Position numbers and translations under genes: made by a program. Source: Bacteroidota bacterium (GTDB lineage: Bacteria > Bacteroidota > Ignavibacteria > Ignavibacteriales > Ignavibacteriaceae). From it: 64,000 nt of DNA. The notes under the pieces are model-generated. The model made no database searches and was not told the origin of the DNA. It was given only the letters and a program-made list of their open reading frames with translations. The stretch lies in the NCBI GenBank assembly GCA_020161395.1, contig JAIUOE010000002.1:186001-250000 (forward strand), written 5' to 3'. The number at the start of each line of letters is the position of its first letter. The stretch's first letter is position 1. Positions 18,582-26,805 of this stretch are shown piece after piece.

Positions 18582-18822
18582 GTTTTTCCAATGTTATGAT
18601 TACCAAAAAACAGAAACCACAATTTACCTATAATTGACGAAATATCAAGAGGGTTTTTAGGGTTTAAGTCTTGTTGGTGGAAACAATAACCGGGTAAGGA
18701 ATGAGATACTGAGGATGTATGAAATTTGTGAGGTTTGTGATTTCCCCAATGCAGTCCAAATTGGAATTAAATTAGAAATGCAGATTCTCTTAATTGGATA
18801 ATGACCAGTTGATCAGATAATT

Positions 18823-19134
18823 TCACGCTCCATAAACAACTCTGAAATTTGATAGAACTGAGTTTCTTCTTACAGCATTTCTGCTGTTGATTACAGCGCG
18901 CTTGGAAACAAGATCCACTTTTCTGTTGAAAAAACGCTCAAAATCCAGTCTTATTCTTTCAAATTTTGAAAGAGTAACTATTGCTTCAGGTTGAAATTCA
19001 ATCAAAATATCGATGTCACTGCTGGAATTGAAATCGTTTCTGATCACGGAACCAAAAAAAGAAAGCTGTTTGACTTTCCATTTCTGACACAGCAAATCGA
19101 GTTCATTCTGATCATATTCAATATTGTGAAACAT
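18823..19134 (-). CDS. Minimal nucleotidyltransferase (MNT/MntA-like), orphan
   Basis: 103 residues from the ATG at 19134; another ATG at 19152 adds six residues. The polymerase-beta signature is complete: FFGSVIRNDF followed by SSSDIDILIEF (GS and DxD), plus a third acidic residue in RKVDLVS. MNT proteins usually AMPylate a HEPN ribonuclease antitoxin-style, but no HEPN/DUF86 frame is present on either side. The promoter TAAGTTTG lies only four bases from the first ATG, which favours the second ATG. It lies next to the octamer repeats. Confidence 0.78.
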   Translation of the reverse strand: MFHNIEYDQNELDLLCQKWKVKQLSFFGSVIRNDFNSSSDIDILIEFQPEAIVTLSKFERIRLDFERFFNRKVDLVSKRAVINSRNAVRRNSVLSNFRVVYGA

Positions 19135-19156
19135 AATATCTCCAAAATTCATTTGT

Positions 19157-19164
19157 CAAACTTA
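19157..19164 (-). promoter_or_regulatory. Bacteroidota-type -7 element (TAAGTTTG) for the nucleotidyltransferase
   Basis: An exact TAnnTTTG match on the minus strand, four bases before the first ATG (19152) and 22 bases before the second (19134). Transcription starting about seven bases downstream would leave the first ATG leaderless or untranscribed. Confidence 0.42.
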
Positions 19165-19197
19165 CAAAAAAATAAAATTAATTGTAATTTACGCATT

Positions 19198-19285
19198 CTT
19201 CAAGGTTCCGAATCTCCGAAACTCCGAAACTCCAAGGTTCCGAATCTCCGAAGTTCCGAATCTCCGAATCTCCGAAACTCTCCCT
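19198..19285. repeat. Octamer tandem array after the TetR gene
   Basis: About ten units with exact 8-bp period and consensus YTCCGAAD (for example TTCCGAAT, CTCCGAAA). The array begins at the TAA stop of the TetR gene (19285-19287) and runs toward the nucleotidyltransferase promoter. The same octamer family recurs at 22093-22127, on the far side of the TetR-S46 pair. Confidence 0.85.
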
Positions 19286-19851
19286 TATACTTTGAGATAT
19301 TTCACAGCCTCGACGGGGTCGAGTTCGTTCATACCGAGCATGTTACCGAGATTTGCACCATCGGAGATGGCGAGGACGGTTGCGGTAATCTTTTCCGCTT
19401 CCTCTCTGGTTTTGCAGAACGGGAGAATTGCTTCGGTGATAGTTTGCTTCATCTGCTGATAAATTTTGAGAATTTTAAACCCGAGCTTTTTGTTGCCTTG
19501 AAGAATTTCCAGATAGATGAAGTGGAGAATCTTGGCATTTTTCCTCTCCACCGTAAGGGCATTTATAGCGATGGAGAGGATATCTTTTCCTTTTTTGGGT
19601 GCAATTTTCTCGAGGTCTTCTTTTATTCTGAAGGCAGTTTCCTCGAAGTTTTTGCGGGCAATCTCCTCGATCAGACTGTCTTTCGACCTGAAGTGGTAGT
19701 AGAGTGTCCCCTTGCTGATCTTTATGCTCTTCGCCACCTCTGCCAGACTGGTATTCTGTATCCCCTTTTGGAGAATTTGTGCCGAAGCAGTCGCCAGAAT
19801 CCTGTCCCTTGTCGGTTCCTGTGGTGCAGCGGGTTTCTTTACTGAAATCAA
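19285..19851 (-). CDS. TetR/AcrR family transcriptional regulator
   Basis: 188 residues. Residues ~14-60 are the TetR helix-turn-helix: RILATASAQILQKG, SLAEVAKSIKISKGTLYYHF, then RSKDSLIEEI. The C-terminal ligand and dimer domain is helical and unassigned. The start is TTG at 19851, overlapping the TGA stop of the S46 peptidase gene (TTGA), so the two are translationally coupled. It probably controls its own operon, but no palindromic operator was seen upstream of the peptidase, only tandem repeats. Confidence 0.87.
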   Translation of the reverse strand: MISVKKPAAPQEPTRDRILATASAQILQKGIQNTSLAEVAKSIKISKGTLYYHFRSKDSLIEEIARKNFEETAFRIKEDLEKIAPKKGKDILSIAINALTVERKNAKILHFIYLEILQGNKKLGFKILKIYQQMKQTITEAILPFCKTREEAEKITATVLAISDGANLGNMLGMNELDPVEAVKYLKV

Positions 19852-22016
19852 TATTTTACCCCGAGTTCATCCAACAACCAGGGAGCTCCACCCACTTTTT
19901 GAACATTCCAAAGGACATACCGGATATCGACACCAATCGAACGGCTGTAGTCCTGATTCCAGGCATAATCATTTATGGTGGCACCAAACGCTCTGTCGAA
20001 ATTAAGTCCGATCAGTCTTCCCCATGCATCAAGTACGGGGCTTCCGGAATTGCCGCCTGTCGTATCCAGATTATAGAGCATTGCAACCGGAAGATCATCA
20101 AGGTCGACATCCTTGAATCTGCCGTAATCTCTTTTCTGCCACAAATCTTTGAGTTTTGGAAGGAGTTTATAATCAGGATTTCCCGAAAGACCTTTTTCGA
20201 TTACTCCACCCAAAGTGGTGAAAGGTTTGTAATATGTAGCATCTGCCGGTGTGTAACCTTTGATGTATCCATAGGTCAGACGGAGTGTTGAGTTGGCATC
20301 TGGAATGAAAGATCTGTTCATGTAAAGTTTTTTTACTTCAATGTAATCCGCAAGAAGAGAGTTCAGATTTCCATCCGCATTTTTAGCAATTTCACCGGAT
20401 CTTGTAAACTCAGCGTCGAACTCTGCGTACATATCCACGAGCGGGTCTTTAAGTTCAGCGAATTCCGCCGGCGTCATCTCCAGCATTTTGGTAAAATTCT
20501 CTTTATCCAAAAGGCGTGTTTTCGAGGTTACAGCCCTGTAATATTCCTCTGCCTCCGTTGCTGCGGGTCTGTTTGTAATGAATCTTGCGAGTACGGGATT
20601 GTCTTTCAACTCACCTCTCTTGGCAGCATCGGCGATGACAATTTTGAAGTGGTTCAGATCAGCTTCGGGGATGTAATTCGTAAAAAGCTCATTGATTGTA
20701 GCATCCAGTTGAGCTTTGTTTTTGGCTTTGAAAATGTTTGGTCTTTTCTCATCAGGGAGCAATTTTGCGGACATGTACTCAGCCATCAATTCACCAAGCT
20801 GGTATGCAGTCGAGAATCTCGAAAGAACTGTTCCAAAAAGATTGAGTGAAGTCACTTTGAATAACGGTTCATACTCCTTTTTTATTTTTGCCATCAGACC
20901 GCTGTATTTTGCTTTGAGCTGAGGATCGGAAGCTATAAATTTCTCGAGTTCCACTTCCTCCCGTTCCTTCTGACCGATGATATCAACCTTGTTGAATCCG
21001 ATCAGCTTGCCTCTGAAATTTTTCTCGGTGTTTGCCATTGTTTTAATCTGGGGATCGAGCTTGAGTTTCCAGTCGGGATTCTGTGCACTCAATTCTTCAA
21101 ATTTGGCAATTACAGATGCGAAAACCTGCTGCATGTAAGGAAGCCGCACATCCCTGTGAAGCTTCAGGAATTCCGATGGCCTGTTTCTGTAAGTAATGCC
21201 GGGATAGCCGAGTACAAAAACGAAGTCGTTTTCCTTCACACCGTCAGGATTTACTTTGATGAATTTCTTTGGTTTGTAAGGGATATTTTCCTTCGAGTAA
21301 GGCTTTGCGGAACCATCAGGAGCCACATAAGCTCTAAGGAATGAAAAGTCTCCTGTGTGACGGGGCCATACCCAGTTATCAGTTTCACCTCCAAACTCAC
21401 CGATTGCACGGGCAGGAACATAAACAAGCCGCACATCCTTTAACTCTTTGTAGAGAAACAGGATATAGGTTTTACCTATGAACATTTCGGAAACTTCAGC
21501 CTTTATTCCGGGTTCTTTTTGAGCCTCTTCAACCAGTTTGCGGCGGGCTTTATTTATTGCATCAACTCTCTCGGCAGACTCTTTTCCCTCTGCAGCCTGC
21601 AAAATAAACTCCGACACATCCTTGTACCCTACTGTGATCTGGCATGTCAAACCCTTTGCGGGTATCTCAAGCTCTTTTTTCCCCGCAATAAATCCGTTCT
21701 CAAGGTAATTGTTCTCGACTGTGCTGGCTTCTGCAACATAATCGAAGGAGCAGTGATGGTTTGTAAGAATCAATCCGTCGTCCGACACAAATGATCCTGT
21801 ACATCCCCCTACCTTCACCAATGCATCAATCAGACTCACACCGTTCGGGTTGTAAATTTCCTCAATTCCAATCTTAAGTCCTGCGTCTTTTAGATTAAGA
21901 CCGGGTATCTCGCTCAGAGGAAACATCCCTTCATCAGGAATTCTCGATCCTGCAAAAATGAAAAGAAGTGCGACAAGAGTGATTTTAAGTCTGTATTTTT
22001 TTAAGAATGTGTGCAT
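19848..22016 (-). CDS. S46 family dipeptidyl-peptidase, DPP11-type
   Basis: 722 residues with an N-terminal hydrophobic signal or anchor segment (residues 12-23). Chymotrypsin-like triad: the His in LTNHHCS (residues 87-88), an Asp in the middle, and Ser657 in TGGNSGSP. Eighteen residues after the serine is Arg675 (GLNFDR). In Porphyromonas gingivalis DPP11 the matching residues are Ser655 and Arg673, and that arginine sets preference for Asp/Glu at P1, whereas DPP7 has Gly there. An Asp/Glu-specific periplasmic dipeptidyl-peptidase is therefore predicted. The ATG lies 20 bases after a 9-bp repeat tract. The TetR gene follows with a TTGA overlap. Confidence 0.9.
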   Translation of the reverse strand: MHTFLKKYRLKITLVALLFIFAGSRIPDEGMFPLSEIPGLNLKDAGLKIGIEEIYNPNGVSLIDALVKVGGCTGSFVSDDGLILTNHHCSFDYVAEASTVENNYLENGFIAGKKELEIPAKGLTCQITVGYKDVSEFILQAAEGKESAERVDAINKARRKLVEEAQKEPGIKAEVSEMFIGKTYILFLYKELKDVRLVYVPARAIGEFGGETDNWVWPRHTGDFSFLRAYVAPDGSAKPYSKENIPYKPKKFIKVNPDGVKENDFVFVLGYPGITYRNRPSEFLKLHRDVRLPYMQQVFASVIAKFEELSAQNPDWKLKLDPQIKTMANTEKNFRGKLIGFNKVDIIGQKEREEVELEKFIASDPQLKAKYSGLMAKIKKEYEPLFKVTSLNLFGTVLSRFSTAYQLGELMAEYMSAKLLPDEKRPNIFKAKNKAQLDATINELFTNYIPEADLNHFKIVIADAAKRGELKDNPVLARFITNRPAATEAEEYYRAVTSKTRLLDKENFTKMLEMTPAEFAELKDPLVDMYAEFDAEFTRSGEIAKNADGNLNSLLADYIEVKKLYMNRSFIPDANSTLRLTYGYIKGYTPADATYYKPFTTLGGVIEKGLSGNPDYKLLPKLKDLWQKRDYGRFKDVDLDDLPVAMLYNLDTTGGNSGSPVLDAWGRLIGLNFDRAFGATINDYAWNQDYSRSIGVDIRYVLWNVQKVGGAPWLLDELGVKY

Positions 22017-22044
22017 TTGTGATCGCCTTGTTTTTGTTGAGTGA

Positions 22045-22089
22045 CTCGAGAGACTTGAGAGACCTGAGAAACTCGAGAGACCTGAGAAA
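22045..22089. repeat. Nonamer tandem array upstream of the S46 gene
   Basis: Five 9-bp units of the type CTCGAGAGA, CTTGAGAGA or CCTGAGAAA, with a sixth degenerate unit at 22036-22044. The array lies in the 5' region of the S46 gene, where its promoter or leader is expected, and borders the octamer array. Confidence 0.8.
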
Positions 22090-22092
22090 CTG

Positions 22093-22127
22093 TCCTGAAG
22101 TTCCGAGGTTCCGAAGTTCCGAAGTTC
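22093..22127. repeat. Octamer tandem array, second copy of the family
   Basis: Four or so 8-bp units (TCCTGAAG, TTCCGAGG, then TTCCGAAG twice), matching the family at 19198-19285. It lies between the ilvE terminator and the nonamers. Confidence 0.8.
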
Positions 22128-22131
22128 TTAT

Positions 22132-22166
22132 AAAAAAAGCTGCCCTGTTTTAACGCAAGGCAGCTA
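22132..22166 (-). terminator. Rho-independent terminator of ilvE
   Basis: On the minus strand, AGCTGCC and GGCAGCT form a 7-bp stem with a loop of about 14 bases, followed by seven T. It lies 20 bases after the ilvE stop. Confidence 0.85.
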
Positions 22167-22185
22167 TATCTCTATTCATTTTAAG

Positions 22186-23331
22186 TTATGCAGTAACCGA
22201 AACGGGTTCCACTTTTGTTGTCCAGCCGAAACGGTCGGGCAATATGCCTTTCTGGATACCGGTCAGTTCTTTGAAAAGGCGTTCGGCAAGTTTTCCGACC
22301 TGACGATCGCAGAAAACGAGACTTTTATCCTTATACTTCAATTCACAAACCGATGATATAATGGCCGCAGTACCGGTTCCAAATACTTCGAGTACTTCAC
22401 CTTTTTCATATCTTGTCAGCAGTTCATCCAAAGAAACCTGTCTCTCACTTACCTTGTATCCCCAGTCTCTCAGAATTTGAATTGCTGATTTTCTGGTGAT
22501 GCCGGGGAGTATTCCACCGGTAAGCTGAGGTGTAGCCACTTCATCTTTGAACTGCACAAATATGTTCATTGTACCGACTTCTTCAATATACTTCAATTCC
22601 ACAGCATCAAGCCAAAGAGTCTGGGTGCAACCCTCTTTTTTGGCGATTTCCTGGCCAATGAGGCTTGCGGCATAATTGCCGGCAGTCTTGCACTCGCCAA
22701 GACCTTTTCTCACGGTACGAACATATTCGTCCTGAATGAGGATCTTGACCGGTTTAAAACCTTCGGGGTAATACGCTCCGACAGGTGAAAGCAACAGAAT
22801 AAATTTATATGTATCTGATGGTTTGACCCCTAGAACAGGATCGTCACCATACATGAATGGTCTGACATACAAGGAATCGCTCTCCCCGCGGGGAACCCAA
22901 TTCCGTTCAATCCATACGAGCTCCTTAAGCGCATCCACACAATAGTCGACATCCACTTCGGGCATGCAAAGCCTTCTTGCAGAATTGTTCATTCTCATGA
23001 AGTTCTCCTCCGGTCTGAATAACTGGTACTCACCATCTGGAGTGTAATAAGCTTTTAAGCCTTCGAATATCGTCTGTCCATAGTGCAACACAGAAGTTGC
23101 AGGATGCATCTGAAGCGAAGCAAGTGATGTTATTTGTGGATTATGCCACCCTTTTGCAGGTGTGTAATCCATGACGAATACATTGTCAGTAAAGTACTTT
23201 CCAAATCCAAGCTGTTCCGGCAGAACTACCGGCTCTGTTCTTTCGAACAGGTTATACTTGATATTTTCCAAATCTCCCGTCCTTTCATTTTTAGGGTGAA
23301 AGTTATACGGAAATGTACGAAAATCAGTCAA
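22186..23331 (-). CDS. ilvE: Branched-chain amino acid aminotransferase (class IV, PLP)
   Basis: 381 residues of the longer, eukaryote-like BCAT group. Visible motifs: HYGQTIFEGLKAY, FRPEENFMRMNNSARR, LYVRPFMYG, the catalytic lysine region ECKTAGNYAAS, LWLDAVE, and the PLP-phosphate region GTGTAAIISS. It would interconvert Leu, Ile and Val with their 2-oxo acids in the cytoplasm. The start is TTG at 23331; no ATG is available before the conserved region. A strong terminator follows, and it stands as a single gene. Confidence 0.92.
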   Translation of the reverse strand: MTDFRTFPYNFHPKNERTGDLENIKYNLFERTEPVVLPEQLGFGKYFTDNVFVMDYTPAKGWHNPQITSLASLQMHPATSVLHYGQTIFEGLKAYYTPDGEYQLFRPEENFMRMNNSARRLCMPEVDVDYCVDALKELVWIERNWVPRGESDSLYVRPFMYGDDPVLGVKPSDTYKFILLLSPVGAYYPEGFKPVKILIQDEYVRTVRKGLGECKTAGNYAASLIGQEIAKKEGCTQTLWLDAVELKYIEEVGTMNIFVQFKDEVATPQLTGGILPGITRKSAIQILRDWGYKVSERQVSLDELLTRYEKGEVLEVFGTGTAAIISSVCELKYKDKSLVFCDRQVGKLAERLFKELTGIQKGILPDRFGWTTKVEPVSVTA

Positions 23332-23351
23332 TTATAAAAAGTCAAATCGGA

Positions 23352-23699
23352 CTACAATCTCATCATCATAGCAACTTCCTGAGCTGCCTTCATGTTGAAA
23401 TCATTGGTAAGGGTCTTGTTGTTCACGAGATCCATAATAGTACCGATAAGACAAAGACCACCGGTGAAAAGATAGAGAATACCCATACCTATCTGACCGA
23501 GGTAAAATCTCTGAATACCGCCCGCTACAAAAAAACCGAGAACTGTTAAGATCATAACTGTCTGGGCATCTTTTCTTTTCTGCGAATAGACCATCGCAAA
23601 TTCTTTAGCCTGATCGTCTGACATTTTTGAAAAATACGACTCGAGAAAGCTCATTTCTTCGAATGATGCTTGTGGTAAAAAGTCTTGAACTCTTGCCAT
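23352..23699 (-). CDS. TM2 domain membrane protein
   Basis: 115 residues. The C-terminal half is a TM2 domain: two hydrophobic hairpin segments around FFVAGGIQRFYLGQIGMG and ILYLFTGGLCLIGTIMDL. The first ~45 residues are a charged cytoplasmic helix region. The biochemical role of the family is unknown. It lies between ilvE and the DUF2752 gene with its own ATG. Confidence 0.8.
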   Translation of the reverse strand: MARVQDFLPQASFEEMSFLESYFSKMSDDQAKEFAMVYSQKRKDAQTVMILTVLGFFVAGGIQRFYLGQIGMGILYLFTGGLCLIGTIMDLVNNKTLTNDFNMKAAQEVAMMMRL

Positions 23700-23786
23700 A
23701 GGGGACCTCTGTTATTAAATGAATTGGGTTAATTGATTAGTTGAATATTTATCGTAATTGTCTTAAATAAAACCATGGCATTACGT

Positions 23787-24092
23787 CTATTGCTTTTGCC
23801 ATAGTGTTTTCCGGTCTTTTTTGAAATTATATTGAGTGTATGATATTTGCACAATCCTGTAAAGAAGCATGGGAAGTGCGAGCAACCCGAGTTTGTGAGT
23901 TTCCCAACTCAGTCCGGGCTCTCCGTGCAAAAGATAAGAAACCGACCTGCCCAATCCGCATCCGGGGCAATATTCGAATCCAAGATTGCTATATATGCAA
24001 AATGTAAAATCACTCTCTTTGAACGGGTCATAAAAAAAGAGGTAAAAAATGGCTGCCACCCAAATGGTTACTTCAAACCACGGCGATTTCAC
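23787..24092 (-). CDS. DUF2752 small membrane protein
   Basis: 101 residues with two or three hydrophobic segments and the family motif FEYCPGCGLGRSVSYLLHG. Function unknown; the family often lies near TM2 proteins, as here. The start is uncertain: the GTG at 24092 overlaps a TAAGTTTG motif, and the frame is open for 19 more codons upstream, where an ATT but no ATG, GTG or TTG is found. Confidence 0.72.
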   Translation of the reverse strand: MKSPWFEVTIWVAAIFYLFFYDPFKESDFTFCIYSNLGFEYCPGCGLGRSVSYLLHGEPGLSWETHKLGLLALPMLLYRIVQISYTQYNFKKDRKTLWQKQ

Positions 24093-24099
24093 AAACTTA

Positions 24100-24379
24100 A
24101 AAATAGCTTTTAAGATATGCAGGAAATTCTCTCTTTTTTTAATCTCAAGTTAATAAAGTTTTTCAAATAACTGAAAATAAAACGATGTTTACACACCATT
24201 TCATTGCTTTTTCCGCATTAATACAGAAAAAACAAGCCTGCATTCCGTCGCATGATCCTTATCTCCCCCATCGCATGAATAAATTCAGGTTAAATGCTTA
24301 TTTTTAAATTCATAAAACAACCTGTTTATAGGTATTCAAACCGCAAAGCCAACAAGTAACTGCAAATGGAAACGACCGG
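24100..24379. other. Divergent intergenic region
   Basis: About 280 bases between the minus-strand DUF2752 gene and the plus-strand SPOR gene. It is AT-rich, and TCGCATGA occurs twice, at 24248-24255 and 24271-24278, 23 bases apart in direct orientation, possibly an operator. No gene or clear promoter was found. Confidence 0.35.
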
Positions 24380-25420
24380 ATGAAAAAAACAGCTTTGATA
24401 ATCCTTGTATTGATCTCACTGACAATCGATGCATTTCCGTCTGATCCGTCAAACCCGGTTTTATTATATTCCGGGCATAAAGTCTCTCCACTCGAGAAGG
24501 GTTTTGGAGTTGTACTTTTATCAGGTCCCAATCTGGAAGATGCAAAAGCACAGGCGAAGAAATTTGCCGACATGGGTATGACCGTCCGGGTTGTCAAAAA
24601 TGAAGCTGCTAAAAAGAACCGTTACAGGGTTGTTGCAGGACTCTTTTCCAAAAGAACTGACGCCGAATTCTATAAAAAAGAATTACAGGCTGAACTCAAA
24701 ATAAAAAAACTCTGGGTTCTGGAGTTTACACCTGAAAACAAAGTGGTTCTCACCCTCAAAGGACAAAATACTCCAAAGAACAACGATAAGAAGGAACCCC
24801 AAAAAGAGAAAGACAAACCCGCCGATAAAAATCCGTTACCAAAAAAGGATGGAGAAACCACCGACAAAATGACTGATAAGGAGAAAAAAAATGAACAAAA
24901 GGTAAGTGAAGAGATATCCTCTCTCTTGAATACTTACAACACTGTCCTTATTATTTATAATATTGGTGAACTGAAAACATTAAACGACTTTATCCATCCG
25001 ACTGTCGGATTTACTGTGTTGCAGAATTCAGGGGCTTATATAAAACTCGAATGGTTCAATAAAATCGATTCAATTCTCGACCACCCTTTGATGAAGGTAG
25101 TACCAAAATCGTGTCAGCCAAAATTCGAAGAGATTCCTCAATACAGATGTGAATTGGAGAGCTGGTCGAAAACAGGATGTTTTATGGGTAAAATCGATCC
25201 TGCAGCAAAAGAGTTTTTGCGTTTCGAGAAAAAATCGGAGAACCAGGAACTGCCTTCTGCAACTCTTGATAAAATCAAAAACAGTGAAAAATACACCCTT
25301 TGGACTTTAATTCAGACCGACAATGCCCCCTACTACCATAAATTCCGTCTCTATTTCGGCTTCATCGACGGCAGATGGTATATCACCGGCATTGACCTGA
25401 CGATACCATGCTCGCTTTAG
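24380..25420 (+). CDS. SPOR-domain secreted protein with unknown C-terminal domain
   Basis: 346 residues, one of only two plus-strand genes. Signal peptide at residues 1-19. Residues ~40-115 form a SPOR-like domain (GFGVVLLSGPNLEDAKAQAK, YRVVAGLFSKRTDAEFYK), a fold that usually binds denuded peptidoglycan. Residues ~125-175 are a Lys/Asp/Pro-rich linker. The C-terminal ~170 residues (ending FIDGRWYITGIDLTIPCSL) are not recognised; they carry several cysteines and resemble secreted wall-associated domains. Its stop is in register with a heptamer repeat array. Confidence 0.75.
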   Translation: MKKTALIILVLISLTIDAFPSDPSNPVLLYSGHKVSPLEKGFGVVLLSGPNLEDAKAQAKKFADMGMTVRVVKNEAAKKNRYRVVAGLFSKRTDAEFYKKELQAELKIKKLWVLEFTPENKVVLTLKGQNTPKNNDKKEPQKEKDKPADKNPLPKKDGETTDKMTDKEKKNEQKVSEEISSLLNTYNTVLIIYNIGELKTLNDFIHPTVGFTVLQNSGAYIKLEWFNKIDSILDHPLMKVVPKSCQPKFEEIPQYRCELESWSKTGCFMGKIDPAAKEFLRFEKKSENQELPSATLDKIKNSEKYTLWTLIQTDNAPYYHKFRLYFGFIDGRWYITGIDLTIPCSL

Positions 25421-25421
25421 C

Positions 25422-25558
25422 TATTAGGTATTAGGTATTAAATTTACAGAAATTAACTATGAATTCCCAATTTCTCTTTGGAAGTGGTTTGATTCGGGTA
25501 GAAACTTTTGTCCCCGGCACAAAAGTCTGTATATCGAATTAATACCTAATACCTAATA
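25422..25558. repeat. 20-bp perfect inverted repeat around a 97-bp spacer, between convergent genes
   Basis: The arm 25422-25441 is the exact reverse complement of 25539-25558. The arms are made of TATTAGG/CCTAATA heptamers. The left arm follows the SPOR gene's TAG, which is in register with the heptamer TAG; the right arm precedes the stop of the permease gene on the other strand. It may act as a two-way transcription barrier or be a miniature inverted-repeat element. No target-site duplication was seen. Confidence 0.85.
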
Positions 25559-25568
25559 CCTAATAATT
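25541..25568. repeat. Heptamer tandem array at a stop codon (array 2)
   Basis: Three AATACCT units and one AATAATT unit. The minus-strand TAA of the permease gene (25567-25569) lies in the last unit. It overlaps the right arm of the inverted repeat. Confidence 0.85.
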
Positions 25569-26805
25569 ATTGTTCATACCTCAGCGCTTCAATCGGGTCA
25601 AGATTTGCGGCTTTGTATGCCGGGTAGGTTCCAAAAAGTACACCAACCATTATGCAGAGGCCGATGCCAATAAGAATCCAGTCGTAGGGTACGGCTGCTT
25701 TAGCGTTGAGGAATGATCCGGCAAGATTTCCGATACCCACTCCGAGGAAAATGCCCACAAGTCCGCCAAGGAAACAGAGAAGTATCGCTTCAATCATGAA
25801 CTGGAGCAAGATCTGATAACTCTTCGCCCCGATTGCTTTTCTGATACCAACTTCTCTTGTTCGCTCTGTCACAGAGACCAGCATAATATTCATGATACCA
25901 ATTCCGGCTGCAAGCAATGCGATGAAGGAAACCACTCCGGCACCGATCTTGGCATAGATAGTCACATCGTTAATTTGACTCAACACAGATTCATTGCTGA
26001 AAATCTCGAAATCACTCTCTTCACCGGGTGCGTTTTTCCTGATGGAACGCATCATCCCGATCGCAGTTTCAATAACCTTATCGTAGTCTTCCTTGGAATG
26101 TGAAGTGACAGTTATATTCACACTGTTTTTATATTTTCCGTAGTATCCCTGAAAAGTCGTAATAGGAATCGTAACAAAGTTGTCACGGCTCTGACCAAAC
26201 ATCTGTCCCTGACCTTCATACACGCCAATCACTTTCAGAGGTTTGCCGTCCACTCTGATTTCCTTACCTATCGGATCAACATTATCAAAAATTTTCGTGG
26301 CAACATCTTTTCCCAGGATGACAACATTATTACTGTTCTGAACATCGAGATCGCGAATTTCCCTCCCAAACTCCACTTTCCAGTCGTTGGTTTTTATGGC
26401 AAGAGCTGTAATTCCTGAAATCGACACATTAGGGTTGGTCTCTTTGTTACGGTATTTTATTACTTTACCAAACTGCCACTGCTCGGCACCAACAAACTTT
26501 GCAACAGTCAGTCCGTCTTTAAGCCGGTAATACTCCTCAAGGGTGATGTCCCTTCTGTTTCTGTATTTCGCCATCGCCCCAGGACCACCTGAACGGATTG
26601 CAGGGAATTTTTGTATCTGGAAGGTATTCTTGGCAAGTGATGCGACACCTTCCTCGATGCTTGTCTGGAGCATCGTGATCACTGTCATAATCACTATGAT
26701 TGAAAAAATACCGACTACAATTCCAAGAATTGTAAGAGCAGCTCTAAGTTTGTTTGCTCTGAGCGCCCCCAGAGCTAGTATTAATGATTCAAAAAAACTT
26801 GTCAT
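25567..26805 (-). CDS. ABC transporter permease, MacB/FtsX type (second permease)
   Basis: 412 residues: an N-terminal membrane segment (LRAALTILGIVVGIFSIIVIMTVITM), a periplasmic MacB-PCD domain of about 230 residues, then three membrane segments in the FtsX-like domain (ERTREVGIRKAIGAK). It ends YPAYKAANLDPIEALRYEQ, typical of MacB. No ATPase domain is attached; the separate ATPase gene lies upstream. It starts with ATG in an ATGA overlap with the first permease. MacB complexes drive efflux or lipoprotein/peptide export with MacA and TolC. Confidence 0.88.
   Translation of the reverse strand: MTSFFESLILALGALRANKLRAALTILGIVVGIFSIIVIMTVITMLQTSIEEGVASLAKNTFQIQKFPAIRSGGPGAMAKYRNRRDITLEEYYRLKDGLTVAKFVGAEQWQFGKVIKYRNKETNPNVSISGITALAIKTNDWKVEFGREIRDLDVQNSNNVVILGKDVATKIFDNVDPIGKEIRVDGKPLKVIGVYEGQGQMFGQSRDNFVTIPITTFQGYYGKYKNSVNITVTSHSKEDYDKVIETAIGMMRSIRKNAPGEESDFEIFSNESVLSQINDVTIYAKIGAGVVSFIALLAAGIGIMNIMLVSVTERTREVGIRKAIGAKSYQILLQFMIEAILLCFLGGLVGIFLGVGIGNLAGSFLNAKAAVPYDWILIGIGLCIMVGVLFGTYPAYKAANLDPIEALRYEQ

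Noticed and set aside
18582-18822. HEPN antitoxin or toxin frame beside the nucleotidyltransferase
   Set aside because: No open frame with the RNxxxH-type motif is present on either strand.
19198-22127. CRISPR array at the repeat tracts
   Set aside because: Units are 8-9 bp with no spacers, and no cas gene is in the window.
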